64,000 bases of DNA from Synechococcus sp. RSCCF101 (GCF_008807075.1 NZ_CP035632.1:248001-312000); one strand, 5' to 3'. Positions 8,901 through 16,150 are shown, counted from the stretch's first letter. Made by a program: numbers and translations. The notes: generated by a model not told the origin, from the letters alone.

Positions 8901-9054
8901 CAGCTTCGGGGTGGCGACCTGCCAGCCGGGTGAGTCGGCCGAGGGGCTGGTGAGCCGGGCCGATGCCGCCCTGTATCGGGCCAAGGCGCAGGGCCGCAAC
9001 CGCGTGGTGGCAGCTGCTGGAATGGGTCTCTCCGAAGCCGCCGCCCCGGTGTGA
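5956..9054 (+). CDS. multi-sensor diguanylate cyclase (STAS-like, PAS x4, GAF, GGDEF)
   Basis: GTG start; 1032 residues. Order: an N-terminal SpoIIAA/STAS-like domain (about 1-130, FDGDEQLLITRYRGIVDDDQ), a short coiled coil, three PAS domains (about 165-535), a GAF domain (about 560-725), a fourth PAS (about 740-870) and a C-terminal GGDEF domain. The active site is GRWGGEEFLIV (GGEEF, near residue 941), and the metal-binding Asp lies in IMVDVDHFKAVNDS. An inhibitory I-site, RETD, sits five residues before GGEEF, so product feedback is expected. It has no membrane span and should be a cytosolic enzyme making c-di-GMP in response to signals sensed by the PAS/GAF modules. Confidence 0.93.
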   Translation: MPIEFEFDGDEQLLITRYRGIVDDDQLISTYRSVYALPDTRPGFRELALHADDFQPEVTATGMSDYMRLSSSFHSGARARTAAVVGKLSHELMLDRVASSIAASGDASEVVELFSTARDAVVSLGVQLSDERQHQLREFDFSYQLSNHELRQKLAQAEAERDEARAFYQGMFETSSPTAIWDVEAGHLISCNAAFCSTLGYSNAELSRMRISDLDANESPEQSDAHVTSLIAKGHESFETALQTRMGTLIPMLVDAWHVRVNDRSYLQAVFFDISQRRQQQEELNNLHRQIEAALSATGSGTWRFDAATGRLMLDATAQDMTGLPAITTVEDWLSVIHPGDRAGILRRYDEAQAHRATSIDLSYRLLKKLTARFVRERGVMQYDRNGSLLSCHGLIQYVNEEERKREKQALSQRRYRRLIENLGHQFGVFSRSLHSGEILYASTGFGRILGLPAVACRGRNLVDLVPWRPGPAGTRVKRLPDRLEDPLEHRHEEVCFEHREHGLRVLSLTSHLSTDEEGRQVSEGIIEDITLARSRDQALREQHQQLEQAREALAEQNDLLETIDRLQTLFLGDASDQEVFDRMLQEALRLSQSPFGFVLELCPNDQGEPTLRELAVSRLHSDAGSQPFYEHMLQSGMEHYDFPSLLAPATEAAELVLCNFKAQDKGTPEAAPPAGALQLEALLAVPLLHQGRAIGVIALANRMGGYSMELVEQLEPVWAACAQLVNAHASKRQLEAARQELEQEFSIINRYVMTAAIDCEDRFTEVSDAFCRALGYERSELIGASVDRIRHPDQSVEVEAEAREWMGAGLPWNGEVLKRRKDGTACWLEVFMEPVCSTSRAIEGFTFICTDVTEKKRNAILSTTDPLTQLNNRLKLDAVLEGEVQRTRRYNQPLSLIMVDVDHFKAVNDSHGHQVGDLVLTNLADLLRQHCRETDEPGRWGGEEFLIVCPQTPEEGAVALAEKLRLRLSEHDFPVVHHASASFGVATCQPGESAEGLVSRADAALYRAKAQGRNRVVAAAGMGLSEAAAPV

Positions 9055-9115
9055 ACCCGACCCGTGCGGTTCTGACGCGCGCGGCCCGGAAACCCACTGA
9101 ATCCTCTGCTGCCGT

Positions 9116-9676
9116 TTGACCGACACCCTGCCCCCTCCCTGGCTCACCGATGTGGACCACACCACCTACGGGTGGTGGGTGAAGGTGCAGGCGCGGCGGC
9201 TGCAGACCCGGCAGCGGCGGCAGCTGAAGGACCGCTCGATGGGGCTGACCCCCCTGCCTCAGTGGCGTGAGGCCATTCAGGAGGCGGTGATCCGCAGCGG
9301 CGGTGTCGATCACTGGACCGGCGAGGCACTGCGCTGGGACCTCCTGCAGCACTACGACGGGCGCCAGGCCAGCCGCAGCGGGCGTGAGTACCGGCGCCGC
9401 TTCGCCCTGATGCCGGTGCTGGATCAGCAGCAGGGGGCCCTCGGCCCGGCGCTGGTGGTGTGCAGCCTGCGCAGCCACGGCATCCGGGGTGACCTCACCC
9501 GGGATGAATGGATGGCCCACAGCTGGCAGGTGCTCGTGCACCAGGGGTTGCTGGAGGCGGAGTCATGCCCCGGCGGCGCGAGCGATCTGCCGGCGGATCA
9601 CCCCGAGTTCCTCAAGCGGCTCAGCCAGCGAATGTCGTTCCACTTCCTGCGGGCCCGCCACCGATCGGCGGTGTGA
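9116..9676 (+). CDS. hypothetical protein, 186 aa
   Basis: The frame opens with TTG at 9116-9118 and encodes MTDTLPPPWLTDVDHTTYGW, a basic helix (VQARRLQTRQRRQLKDRSMG), then GGVDHWTGEALRWDLLQHYD, and ends in a basic tail. The 'DHWTGEALRWDLL' stretch, with Trp, Thr and His near a basic helix, superficially recalls HNH-type endonucleases of small cyanobacterial proteins, but the core His-Asn-His set is not clear. It is 61 bases downstream of the diguanylate cyclase and could share its transcript. Function unknown. Confidence 0.6.
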   Translation: MTDTLPPPWLTDVDHTTYGWWVKVQARRLQTRQRRQLKDRSMGLTPLPQWREAIQEAVIRSGGVDHWTGEALRWDLLQHYDGRQASRSGREYRRRFALMPVLDQQQGALGPALVVCSLRSHGIRGDLTRDEWMAHSWQVLVHQGLLEAESCPGGASDLPADHPEFLKRLSQRMSFHFLRARHRSAV

Positions 9677-9723
9677 TGGGCGGAAACCCCCACCCCGAGA
9701 TTTGTCACGAACCGACATCTTCG

Positions 9724-9741
9724 TTTACATTTGCTTCAGAC
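9724..9741 (+). promoter_or_regulatory. possible HLR1-like half-site upstream of the Hlip gene
   Basis: TTTACATT at 9724-9731 matches one half of the HLR1 element bound by the response regulator RpaB at high-light genes (two octamers of [G/T]TTACA[T/A][T/A] separated by two bases). The second octamer position here is poorly conserved, so this is at best a degenerate site. Its location, 30 bases before the Hlip start, fits. Confidence 0.35.
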
Positions 9742-9760
9742 CACAGCACCCACCCCTCCC

Positions 9761-9904
9761 ATGTCCGACTCCACCTCCCGCTTCGGCTTCGTTGCTTTCG
9801 CTGAGACCTGGAACGGCCGCCTCGCCATGATGGGCTTCGTCATCGGCCTCGGCACCGAGCTCCTGACCGGCCAGGGCATCCTCAGCCAGATCGGCCTCGG
9901 CTGA
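9761..9904 (+). CDS. hli: high-light-inducible protein (Hlip/SCP)
   Basis: This 47-residue protein has the single chlorophyll-binding helix of Hlips: FAETWNGRLAMMGFVIGLGT contains E15, N18 and R20 of the ExxNxR chlorophyll ligand motif and the AMxGF continuation. The short N-terminus SDSTSRFGFVAF also matches the family. Hlips sit in thylakoid membranes, bind chlorophyll and carotenoid, and protect nascent or damaged photosystem II and chlorophyll-synthesis complexes. Its position immediately before the cyclase/heme oxygenase cluster is suggestive of a shared pigment role, although the strong terminator after it separates the transcripts. Confidence 0.93.
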   Translation: MSDSTSRFGFVAFAETWNGRLAMMGFVIGLGTELLTGQGILSQIGLG

Positions 9905-9954
9905 TTCCGGACTCTCCGGATTCACCCACCACAGCTTTCGGGCTGACGCATGAA

Positions 9955-9981
9955 CCCCGCCGCGGCCCGGCGGGGTTTTTT
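9955..9981 (+). terminator. Rho-independent terminator of the Hlip gene
   Basis: An inverted repeat (ACCCCGCCG ... CGGCGGGGT-type arms) is followed directly by TTTTTT, about 50 bases after the Hlip stop. The GC-rich stem plus T6 tract is a textbook intrinsic terminator. Confidence 0.88.
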
Positions 9982-10101
9982 GTTGCTCCATGGCCGGCAT
10001 GTGGGGCGGGCGACACGGACCTGCGTGACATAACGACACATCTGCAGCGCATCATCACGACCACGGCATACCGTGATGCCTGAGATCGCAGCACGGCCCT
10101 C

Positions 10102-11127
10102 ATGACCACATCCGCTCCCCATCTGCGGGAGGACCTGCTCACGCCGCGCTTCTACACGACCAACATCAAGCTGGCGGCCCAGACGGATCTCGAGGCGGAG
10201 CGCGTCGCCTTCGAGGCCATGCTCCATGAAATGGAGTCCGACTACAACCGCGATCACTTCGATCGCCGGGCTCCGCTCGAGCGTCTGCGCAACCTCGGTC
10301 CCGAGGAGAAGGAGGCCTACGAGAGCTATCTGGTGCGCTCCTGCGTGTCGGAGTTCTCCGGCTTTCTCCTGTTCAAGGAGCTGTCGCGCCGCCTGGCGGG
10401 GGCCAGCCGCCCCGAGCTCTCCCGCCTCTTCTCACTGATGGCCCGCGATGAGGCGCGCCACGCCGGCTTCCTCAACCGGGCCCTGGTGGCGGAGGGCATC
10501 GAGATCGATCTGCCCACCCTGAGCGTGCGGCGGCCGATCACCTGGTTCCCCCTCAGCTGGGTGCTCTACAGCGTCTATCTCTCCGAGAAGATCGGCTACT
10601 GGCGTTACATCCTGATCGACCGGCACCTGAAGACCCAGCCCGATCACGCCTTCGCGCCGCTGTTCGCCTTCTTCGAGCCCTGGTGTCAGGACGAGAACCG
10701 CCACGGCGACATCTTCAACATGCTGATCCGCTGCTGGCCGGGGCTGCGTCAGGGCTGGCGCGGCCATCTGCTCAGCCGTTTCTTTCTCTGGTCGGTGTTC
10801 CTCACCCACAGCCTCACGGTGTGTGAGCGGGGCAACTTCTATCGGCTGCTGGGCATGGAACCGGCCGCCTTCGACGCCGATGTGATGCGTCACACCAACG
10901 ACACGGCCCGGCGGGCCTTCCCCTGGGTCTTCGATCTCGATGACAGCCGCTTCCTCGAGCTCCGCGACGCCCTGGTGGAGGTGTTCCGCGCCATGAACCG
11001 CACCCGCGAGCAGCCCGCCGGAGTGGGGCGCTTCCTGCGGCTGCAGGGGCAGCGCCTGAGTTTCGCCGGCCTGCTGCTGCGCCAGTTCCTGCAACCGATG
11101 GTGCCCAGCAAGGCCGGCATCGCCTGA
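10102..11127 (+). CDS. acsF: Mg-protoporphyrin IX monomethyl ester oxidative cyclase (AcsF/ChlA)
   Basis: The 341-residue protein is full length for the oxygen-dependent diiron cyclase that forms ring E of chlorophyll. It has the two diiron D-E-x-R-H boxes, DEARH at 116-120 and DENRH at 197-201, plus the conserved N-terminal LLTPRFYTTN and YNRDHF. It is followed by heme oxygenase and hemN on the same strand (38- and 81-base gaps), the order of the chlAII-ho2-hemN operon of Synechocystis that is induced at low oxygen by the MarR-type regulator ChlR. I therefore infer that this is the low-oxygen cyclase paralogue; no ChlR gene is in the window. Confidence 0.93.
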   Translation: MTTSAPHLREDLLTPRFYTTNIKLAAQTDLEAERVAFEAMLHEMESDYNRDHFDRRAPLERLRNLGPEEKEAYESYLVRSCVSEFSGFLLFKELSRRLAGASRPELSRLFSLMARDEARHAGFLNRALVAEGIEIDLPTLSVRRPITWFPLSWVLYSVYLSEKIGYWRYILIDRHLKTQPDHAFAPLFAFFEPWCQDENRHGDIFNMLIRCWPGLRQGWRGHLLSRFFLWSVFLTHSLTVCERGNFYRLLGMEPAAFDADVMRHTNDTARRAFPWVFDLDDSRFLELRDALVEVFRAMNRTREQPAGVGRFLRLQGQRLSFAGLLLRQFLQPMVPSKAGIA

Positions 11128-11165
11128 GTTCGTCCGCTCCTCCCCGCCCTTCAACCCGTCTCGCC

Positions 11166-11957
11166 ATGACCGCTTTCCGGACCATGACCGCCATGAGCCT
11201 CGCTTCCGCCGACCCCGCCGCTGCGGGCGCTCCGAGCGACGGCACCTCGATCTCCGATCACGCCCGTCCCGCCGACGCGATGCTGCGCCGCGGCTTCGGG
11301 CCGCGGGTGCGCCGGCTCCATGCCCGCATCGGCAAGGCCCACCACAAGGCCGAGGGGATGGTGTTCTCCCGCGCTTTGCTGGAGGGCCGGGCCGAGCCAC
11401 TGCAGCTGGCCGCCCTGCTGCGGGCCCTGAGGCCCGGCTATGGCGTGCTGGAGGAGCTGACTCCCCGTCTGGCGGCGGAGCTGGGTGCGGGGCCGTTGCC
11501 CTGGGAGTCGCTGCGCCGCTGCCCCGCCCTCGACCATGACCTGGCTCTGATGGCGGATGTGCCGGCGACTCCGCCCTCCGCTGCGGCGGCGGTGTGGGTG
11601 GAGCAGATGCGGGCTCTGGCCCTGCAGGCCCCGCACCGGTTCCTGGCCCACCTCTATGTGCGCTACGGCGGCGATCTCTCCGGCGGCCAGCAGCTGGCGG
11701 TGCAGGCCAACGCGATCCTGCGGCGCGCCGGGCTCCCGGAGGTGAGCTTCTGGGTGTTCGACCGGCCGATCCCCGAGCTCAAGCAGGCCTTCCATGACGC
11801 CTTCGAGGCGATGGAGCTCAGCCCCGAACAGGAGGCGGAACTGCTCGATGAAGCGGAAGCCGCCTTCCGCGCCACCCAGGCCCTTCTCGCTGAGCTGGAG
11901 ACGATCGCTCCTGCCGGAACCGGCGCCGCGGAGGCCGCCACGGCCGACGGCGCCTGA
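11166..11957 (+). CDS. ho: heme oxygenase (Ho2-type by context)
   Basis: This 263-residue protein opens heme to biliverdin IXalpha, the bilin precursor for phycobilins. The proximal histidine region is IGKAHHKAEGMVFSRALLEG (H59/H60), and the distal helix signature YVRYGGDLSGGQ (about 164-175) is diagnostic. Compared with typical cyanobacterial heme oxygenases (about 240 aa) it carries an extra Ala/Ser-rich N-terminal lead of roughly 35 residues; M7, M10 or a later internal start could be the true one. It lies between acsF and hemN, so coordinated expression for tetrapyrrole supply is expected. Confidence 0.92.
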   Translation: MTAFRTMTAMSLASADPAAAGAPSDGTSISDHARPADAMLRRGFGPRVRRLHARIGKAHHKAEGMVFSRALLEGRAEPLQLAALLRALRPGYGVLEELTPRLAAELGAGPLPWESLRRCPALDHDLALMADVPATPPSAAAAVWVEQMRALALQAPHRFLAHLYVRYGGDLSGGQQLAVQANAILRRAGLPEVSFWVFDRPIPELKQAFHDAFEAMELSPEQEAELLDEAEAAFRATQALLAELETIAPAGTGAAEAATADGA

Positions 11958-12038
11958 GGCTGCCCCGTTCCAGCGCGGCCTGCCGCGCTGGATGTCTCAC
12001 CGCCCGCCTCCGACTCCCCACTCACCAGACCTGCCCCC

Positions 12039-13409
12039 GTGATCACCCGCACGCGTTCCTCCGCCCCGGCCAGCGCCCCGATCGATCTGCTGCTCAAGTA
12101 CGACCGGCCGGTGCCCCGCTACACGAGTTACCCCACCGCGGCCGCTTTCGGCCCAGAGGTGGATGGCGGCGACCTGGCCGCCCAGCTGGAGCGCGGCGGT
12201 GACGCGCCCCTCTCCCTCTACGTGCATGTGCCCTTCTGCCGCCATGCCTGCTGGTACTGCGGCTGCAACCGCATCACCACCCAGCTGGGATCGAAGGTGG
12301 TGGAGCCCTATCTGGTCTCCCTGTCGCGGGAGCTGGATCTGCTGCGCCGGCACATGCCCGAGCGCCGGCGGCTGGCCCAGCTCCACTGGGGCGGCGGCAC
12401 ACCCAACTACCTGAACCCAGAGGAGCAGCGGCAGCTCTGGCAGCTGATCGGCGATCACTTCGAGCTGGAGGAGGGCATTGATGCGGCGATCGAGGTGAAC
12501 CCGGAGTTCCTCAGCCGGCAGGAGGTGTTCGGGCTGCGGGAGCTGGGCTTCAGCCGCATCAGCTTCGGCATTCAGGACGCTGATCCCGATGTGCAGGCGG
12601 CGGTGAACCGGGTGGTGCCCACCGATCAGCTGCGCCGGGTGATGGGCTGGATCCGGGAGGCCGGCTTCCAGAGCGTGAATGTCGATCTGATCTGCGGCCT
12701 GCCGCGCCAGACCCCGGATCGCTTCGCGGCCACCATCGCCCTGGTGAACGATCTGCGGCCGGACCGGATCTCCCTGTTCTCCTTCGCCTATCTGCCGCGC
12801 ATGCTGCCGATGCAGCGCAAGATCGCCGCCGACGATCTGCCCAGCGCCCGGGAGCGGATCGTGATGCTCGACATCGCCCACAGCCAGCTGCTGCGGCGCG
12901 GCTACGCGGCCATCGGCATGGACCACTACGCCCTGCCGGAAGACCCGCTGGCGATCGCCGCCTCCCGCAATGAGCTGCACCGCAATTTCCAGGGCTACAC
13001 CACCGGCCGGGAGCTGGATCTGCTCGGCATCGGCCCCACGGCCATCAGCATGTTCCCGACCCTGTTCTCCCAGAACCAGCGTCAGCTGAAGGCCTACAAC
13101 GCCAGCCTGGAGGCCGGCCATCTGCCGGTGGAGCGCGGCCTGCGCGTCACCGATCCCGAGGTGCTCGAGCGCCGCGGCCTGATCAGCGAGCTGATGTGCC
13201 ACTTCGCCGTGTCGTTCGATCGCCAGCGCTATGCGGCTGAATGGCAGGACCTGGAAGCCATGGCTGCCGATGGGCTGGTGCTGCTCCAGCGCGATGGCCG
13301 CCAGGGTCGGGCCGAGGCCACCGAAGCCGGCCGCTGGCTGATCCGCAGCATCGCGGCCGTTTTCGATCCGTCCCAGCGGGCCCGTCCCAGCGGCGCCCGG
13401 CTGGTGTAG
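12039..13409 (+). CDS. hemN: oxygen-independent coproporphyrinogen III oxidase (HemN)
   Basis: The GTG-started, 456-residue radical SAM enzyme has the HemN cluster pattern CX3CX2CXC at C67, C71, C74 and C76 (VPFCRHACWYCGCN), the preceding YVHVPF strand, HWGGGTPNYL and the glycine-rich SAM region. The C-terminal HemN domain includes ELMCHFAVSF. It oxidatively decarboxylates coproporphyrinogen III without oxygen, replacing HemF when oxygen is scarce. It is the third gene of the acsF-ho-hemN run and supports reading this cluster as a micro-oxic pathway. Close to the full length expected for bona fide HemN rather than the HemW chaperone, which lacks the fourth Cys. Confidence 0.93.
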   Translation: MITRTRSSAPASAPIDLLLKYDRPVPRYTSYPTAAAFGPEVDGGDLAAQLERGGDAPLSLYVHVPFCRHACWYCGCNRITTQLGSKVVEPYLVSLSRELDLLRRHMPERRRLAQLHWGGGTPNYLNPEEQRQLWQLIGDHFELEEGIDAAIEVNPEFLSRQEVFGLRELGFSRISFGIQDADPDVQAAVNRVVPTDQLRRVMGWIREAGFQSVNVDLICGLPRQTPDRFAATIALVNDLRPDRISLFSFAYLPRMLPMQRKIAADDLPSARERIVMLDIAHSQLLRRGYAAIGMDHYALPEDPLAIAASRNELHRNFQGYTTGRELDLLGIGPTAISMFPTLFSQNQRQLKAYNASLEAGHLPVERGLRVTDPEVLERRGLISELMCHFAVSFDRQRYAAEWQDLEAMAADGLVLLQRDGRQGRAEATEAGRWLIRSIAAVFDPSQRARPSGARLV

Positions 13410-13437
13410 CTCTGGTGGCCGTTGGCGCATCCAGACC

Positions 13438-13842
13438 ATGACCGCGGAAGGCTCACGCACCTCGTGCCGGCCCGCAGCCCGAGCAGCCTTCGGCCTGCTC
13501 CTGGCGGCCATGGCCGTTGCCGGTACCGCCAGGGCCAAGGAGAGCAGTGCGCCGCCCAGCCCACCGCTGCCGGCGCACGTGCAGGCCTTCAACACGCTGG
13601 TCGACACGATCAACAGTCGGTTCGAGCAAGGCGTGAGTGCCTTCAACAGCCGCCGCTATGCCGACTCCTGCGCGGTGCTCACCCAGGCCTCTTCCTCCGC
13701 TGATGAGCTCATGGCCATGGCCGCTGAAGAGCCCCACGGCCAAAAGGCGCGCCAGGTGGCCAAGGCGGCCCAGCAGGAAGCGCGCCGGCTTCGCGATCGT
13801 GCCTGTGCCGAACAGGAGGCCGGAACCGGACTGGATCCCTAG
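13438..13842 (+). CDS. secreted/periplasmic hypothetical protein, 134 aa
   Basis: The N-terminus has a signal-peptide shape: basic residues, then a hydrophobic core (AAFGLLLAAMAVAGTARA) with an AxA-type cleavage near residue 33. The mature part is helical and Ala-rich, with LPAHVQAFNTLVDTINSRFE and SFNSRRYADSC-like segments and two cysteines that could form a disulfide. There is no recognised domain. It follows hemN by 28 bases and could be at the end of that transcript, but a link to tetrapyrrole synthesis is unproven. Confidence 0.62.
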   Translation: MTAEGSRTSCRPAARAAFGLLLAAMAVAGTARAKESSAPPSPPLPAHVQAFNTLVDTINSRFEQGVSAFNSRRYADSCAVLTQASSSADELMAMAAEEPHGQKARQVAKAAQQEARRLRDRACAEQEAGTGLDP

Positions 13843-13872
13843 CCTGAGCGGCCAGGGCAGGAGAACAGGACC

Positions 13873-14427
13873 GTGGCAGAAGCCGAATCACCGCAGGGAA
13901 CCGGGCCCGATCCCCGCTGGTTCACGGTCGTGATGGCCTGCCGCTGGCCGGCGGCGGTGGTGCTGGCGGCCTGGGCGGTGGCCGTGGCTGCGGTTCAGAT
14001 CCTGCGGCGGCCGATCCCGATCGGTCTGCCCCTCTCCCAGCCGCTGCCGGTGCGGCTGGAGGGCGGCATCCAGGTCGACAAGATCGTGACCCCTGTGGTG
14101 GTGGGCACCGGCGGGCCGCTGCCGGTCGAGGGCCTGGTGTCGGTGCGCAGTGAGGAGCCCCTGGAACTGGGCACCGCCGCTGTGGAGGTGCGGGCTCCGG
14201 TGGCGGTGCGCGGCGCGGGCACCCTGCCGATCGCCGGCACCGTCGACGTGGGAGCGATCGACGGCACGGTGGACGTGGGCAACAGCACCCCGCTTGTGGT
14301 CAGCGCCGGCGAGGAGCCATTGAGCGTCGATGGTCAGGTGCAGGTGGAGCAGGTGGGCGGTCAGGTGACCGTGAAGGTGAAGGGCGCTGCCAACGCGGTG
14401 TCCCCGATCCCGCTGCCGCTCCCCTGA
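13873..14427 (+). CDS. membrane-anchored beta-rich repeat protein, 184 aa
   Basis: GTG start. A single membrane anchor (about residues 20-46, VVMACRWPAAVVLAAWAVAV) is followed by a region of short alternating strands rich in Val, Gly and Pro: PLPVRLEGGIQVDKI, GTAAVEVRAPVAVRGAG, IAGTVDVGAIDGTVDVGN, VDGQVQVEQVGGQVTVKV. The pattern (x-V-x-V-x-G every 8-12 residues) suggests a right-handed beta-helix or solenoid on the outside of the membrane. I do not recognise the family. It starts 31 bases after the preceding secreted protein gene. Confidence 0.62.
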   Translation: MAEAESPQGTGPDPRWFTVVMACRWPAAVVLAAWAVAVAAVQILRRPIPIGLPLSQPLPVRLEGGIQVDKIVTPVVVGTGGPLPVEGLVSVRSEEPLELGTAAVEVRAPVAVRGAGTLPIAGTVDVGAIDGTVDVGNSTPLVVSAGEEPLSVDGQVQVEQVGGQVTVKVKGAANAVSPIPLPLP

Positions 14428-14617
14428 GGCCGCGCCGGCGGAACAGCAGGGCGCCGGCATCGGGGTCGAAGGGTTCGCCCCAGCGGCAGATCCGCTGGTA
14501 GTCCTCGTTGGCGTCGAAGCTCTTGGAGATTCCGATGAAGTAGTGGCAGCGGCCGTTCACGCACTGGGATCGGGCGATCCCCACCGGGCCATACCAGATC
14601 AGGTCACGATGATCCAT
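14300..14617 (-). CDS. hypothetical protein, 105 aa or shorter
   Basis: The first 60 residues look protein-like, MDHRDLIWYGPVGIARSQCV followed by CHYFIGISKSFDANEDYQRI and CRWGEPFDPDAGALLFRRRG, with evenly placed Cys and aromatic residues. The last 40 residues are basic and Pro-rich and lie opposite the end of the convergent beta-repeat gene (128-base overlap), so the real gene may be shorter through a sequencing error or divergence. No function is recognised. Confidence 0.5.
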   Translation of the reverse strand: MDHRDLIWYGPVGIARSQCVNGRCHYFIGISKSFDANEDYQRICRWGEPFDPDAGALLFRRRGLRGAAAGSGTPRWQRPSPSRSPDRPPAPPAPDHRRSMAPRRR

Positions 14618-14787
14618 GGCCCTGTCTGTTCGCTATGAACAGTTTCGCACCTCCCGGGGGATCTTGATTGCCCCGTCGGGTCGAAACTCCTGCGGCGCAG
14701 GGGCTTCGCGCCAGGCGTGGTGGGGATTCCGAACCTGCGATCCCGTCAAGAGGGGTTAACGTATGTTCACGTTTCGAACCCGCGGTC

Positions 14788-14967
14788 ATGGCCCATCTCT
14801 CCCTCAACCGCCAGTTCATGGTCGAGTCGCAGTCCCGTGCGATCGACAGCTGCAGCGACGTGGACGAGCTCCGCAAGCTGGCCAAGACCCTGCTGCAGGC
14901 CTGGCAGCACCAGGCCGAATTCTCCGAGATGTACGGAGCCCAGGCCCTCGGCCTGCAGCGCTCCTGA
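14788..14967 (+). CDS. small conserved-type hypothetical protein, 59 aa
   Basis: ATG at 14788 gives MAHLSLNRQFMVESQSRAID, then SCSDVDELRKLAKTLLQAWQ and HQAEFSEMYGAQAL. The amphipathic helical pattern resembles short cyanobacterial proteins of unknown function. The longer frame from 14668 has an implausible Arg-rich lead, so I choose the internal ATG. It is followed by a strong terminator at 15045-15093, consistent with a monocistronic unit. Confidence 0.65.
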   Translation: MAHLSLNRQFMVESQSRAIDSCSDVDELRKLAKTLLQAWQHQAEFSEMYGAQALGLQRS

Positions 14968-15044
14968 GCCCCCCAACTCAAGATCGGGGGGCGCCGCCTG
15001 ATTCCCTGCCTGGAGGCAGCTCAACCCCTCGTTGATTGATCAGT

Positions 15045-15093
15045 GGCCCTTGTCGCACCGATTCGGAGCACGAATCGCGACAGGGGCCTTTTT
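15045..15093 (+). terminator. strong two-part hairpin terminator upstream of sbtA
   Basis: The outer arms GGCCCTTGTCGC (15045-15056) and GCGACAGGGGCC (15077-15088) pair with one G-T, and the inner arms CGATTCG/CGAATCG (15059-15065, 15071-15077) extend the stem. TTTTT follows at 15089-15093. It should stop transcription from the small gene before sbtA. Confidence 0.85.
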
Positions 15094-15145
15094 CGCGTCA
15101 GTGAATGTAAACGGCTCGTAGGGTCTCGCCATTCAGGTTTGCTGC

Positions 15146-16150
15146 GTGGACTTCTTATCTGATTTCGTCTCCAACTTCCTCTCGAAGTTGCAGTCCCCCA
15201 CCCTTGGTTTCCTCATTGGTGGGATGGTTGTGGCCGGTGTCAACAGCCGCCTGCAGATCCCCGACGCGATCTACAAGTTCGTCGTCTTCATGCTGCTGAT
15301 CAAGGTGGGCCTCAGCGGCGGCATCGCGATTCGCAATGCCAACATCACCGAGATGCTGCTGCCGGCCTTCTTCGCCGTGGCCATCGGCATCCTGCTGGTC
15401 TTCATCGGCCGCTTCACCCTGGCCCGGCTGCCCAATGTGAAGGTGGTCGATGCGATCGCCACCGCCGGTCTGTTCGGTGCGGTGAGCGGTTCGACGCTGG
15501 CGGCTGCCCTGACGCTGATGGAAGTGCAGGGGATCACCTACGAGCCCTGGGCGGCAGCGCTCTATCCCTTCATGGACATTCCCGCGCTGGTCACCGCCAT
15601 CGTTCTGGCCAGTGTGTACCTGAGCAAGGCCCGCGGCACCGCGGGAGAGCGGGTGGCCATCTGGCCGATCGTGCAGGAGAGCCTGCAGGGTTCGGCCCTC
15701 TCGGCCCTGCTGCTGGGCATCGCTCTCGGGCTCCTCACCCGGTCTGAAAGCGTCTACACCAGTTTCTACGAGCCGATGTTCCGCGGTCTGCTCTCGATCC
15801 TGATGCTGGTGATGGGCATGGAGGCCACGGCCCGCCTCAATGAACTGCGTCAGGTGGCCCAGTGGTATGCCGTCTACGGCTTTTTCGCGCCGCTGGTGAA
15901 CGGCATGATCGCCTTCGGCTTCGGGATGATCGCCCACGTGCTCACCGGCTTCAGCGCCGGAGGCATCGTGATTCTCGCCACGATCGCGGCATCCAGCTCC
16001 GACATCTCCGGTCCGCCGACCCTGCGTGCCGGCATCCCATCGGCCAATCCCTCGGCCTACATCGGCTCCTCCACAGCGGTGGGCACCCCGGTGGCCATCG
16101 CCATCGGCATCCCCCTCTTCATTGCCCTCTCCCAGGCGCTTGTCAAGTAG
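15146..16150 (+). CDS. sbtA: sodium-dependent bicarbonate transporter SbtA
   Basis: GTG start; 334 residues. The ten-span transporter has the SbtA N-terminus LQSPTLGFLIGGMVVAGVNS and RLQIPDAIYKFVVFMLLIKV, and the inverted-repeat partner near AASSSDISGPPTLRAGIP with the conserved SSSDI/GPPT and SANPSAYIG substrate/sodium site. It imports HCO3- with Na+ across the plasma membrane for the CO2-concentrating mechanism. Unlike Synechocystis, where sbtB follows in the same operon, the partner gene is here convergent on the opposite strand. A hairpin at 16184-16210 ends the unit. Confidence 0.96.
   Translation: MDFLSDFVSNFLSKLQSPTLGFLIGGMVVAGVNSRLQIPDAIYKFVVFMLLIKVGLSGGIAIRNANITEMLLPAFFAVAIGILLVFIGRFTLARLPNVKVVDAIATAGLFGAVSGSTLAAALTLMEVQGITYEPWAAALYPFMDIPALVTAIVLASVYLSKARGTAGERVAIWPIVQESLQGSALSALLLGIALGLLTRSESVYTSFYEPMFRGLLSILMLVMGMEATARLNELRQVAQWYAVYGFFAPLVNGMIAFGFGMIAHVLTGFSAGGIVILATIAASSSDISGPPTLRAGIPSANPSAYIGSSTAVGTPVAIAIGIPLFIALSQALVK

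Noticed and set aside
7807-9165. 452-residue open frame antisense to the diguanylate cyclase
   Set aside because: No domain pattern; the sense strand contains GGEEF and PAS/GAF modules.
11997-13646. 549-residue open frame antisense to hemN
   Set aside because: It lacks any domain pattern, and the opposite strand encodes a complete HemN with its four cluster Cys; high GC keeps the antisense open.
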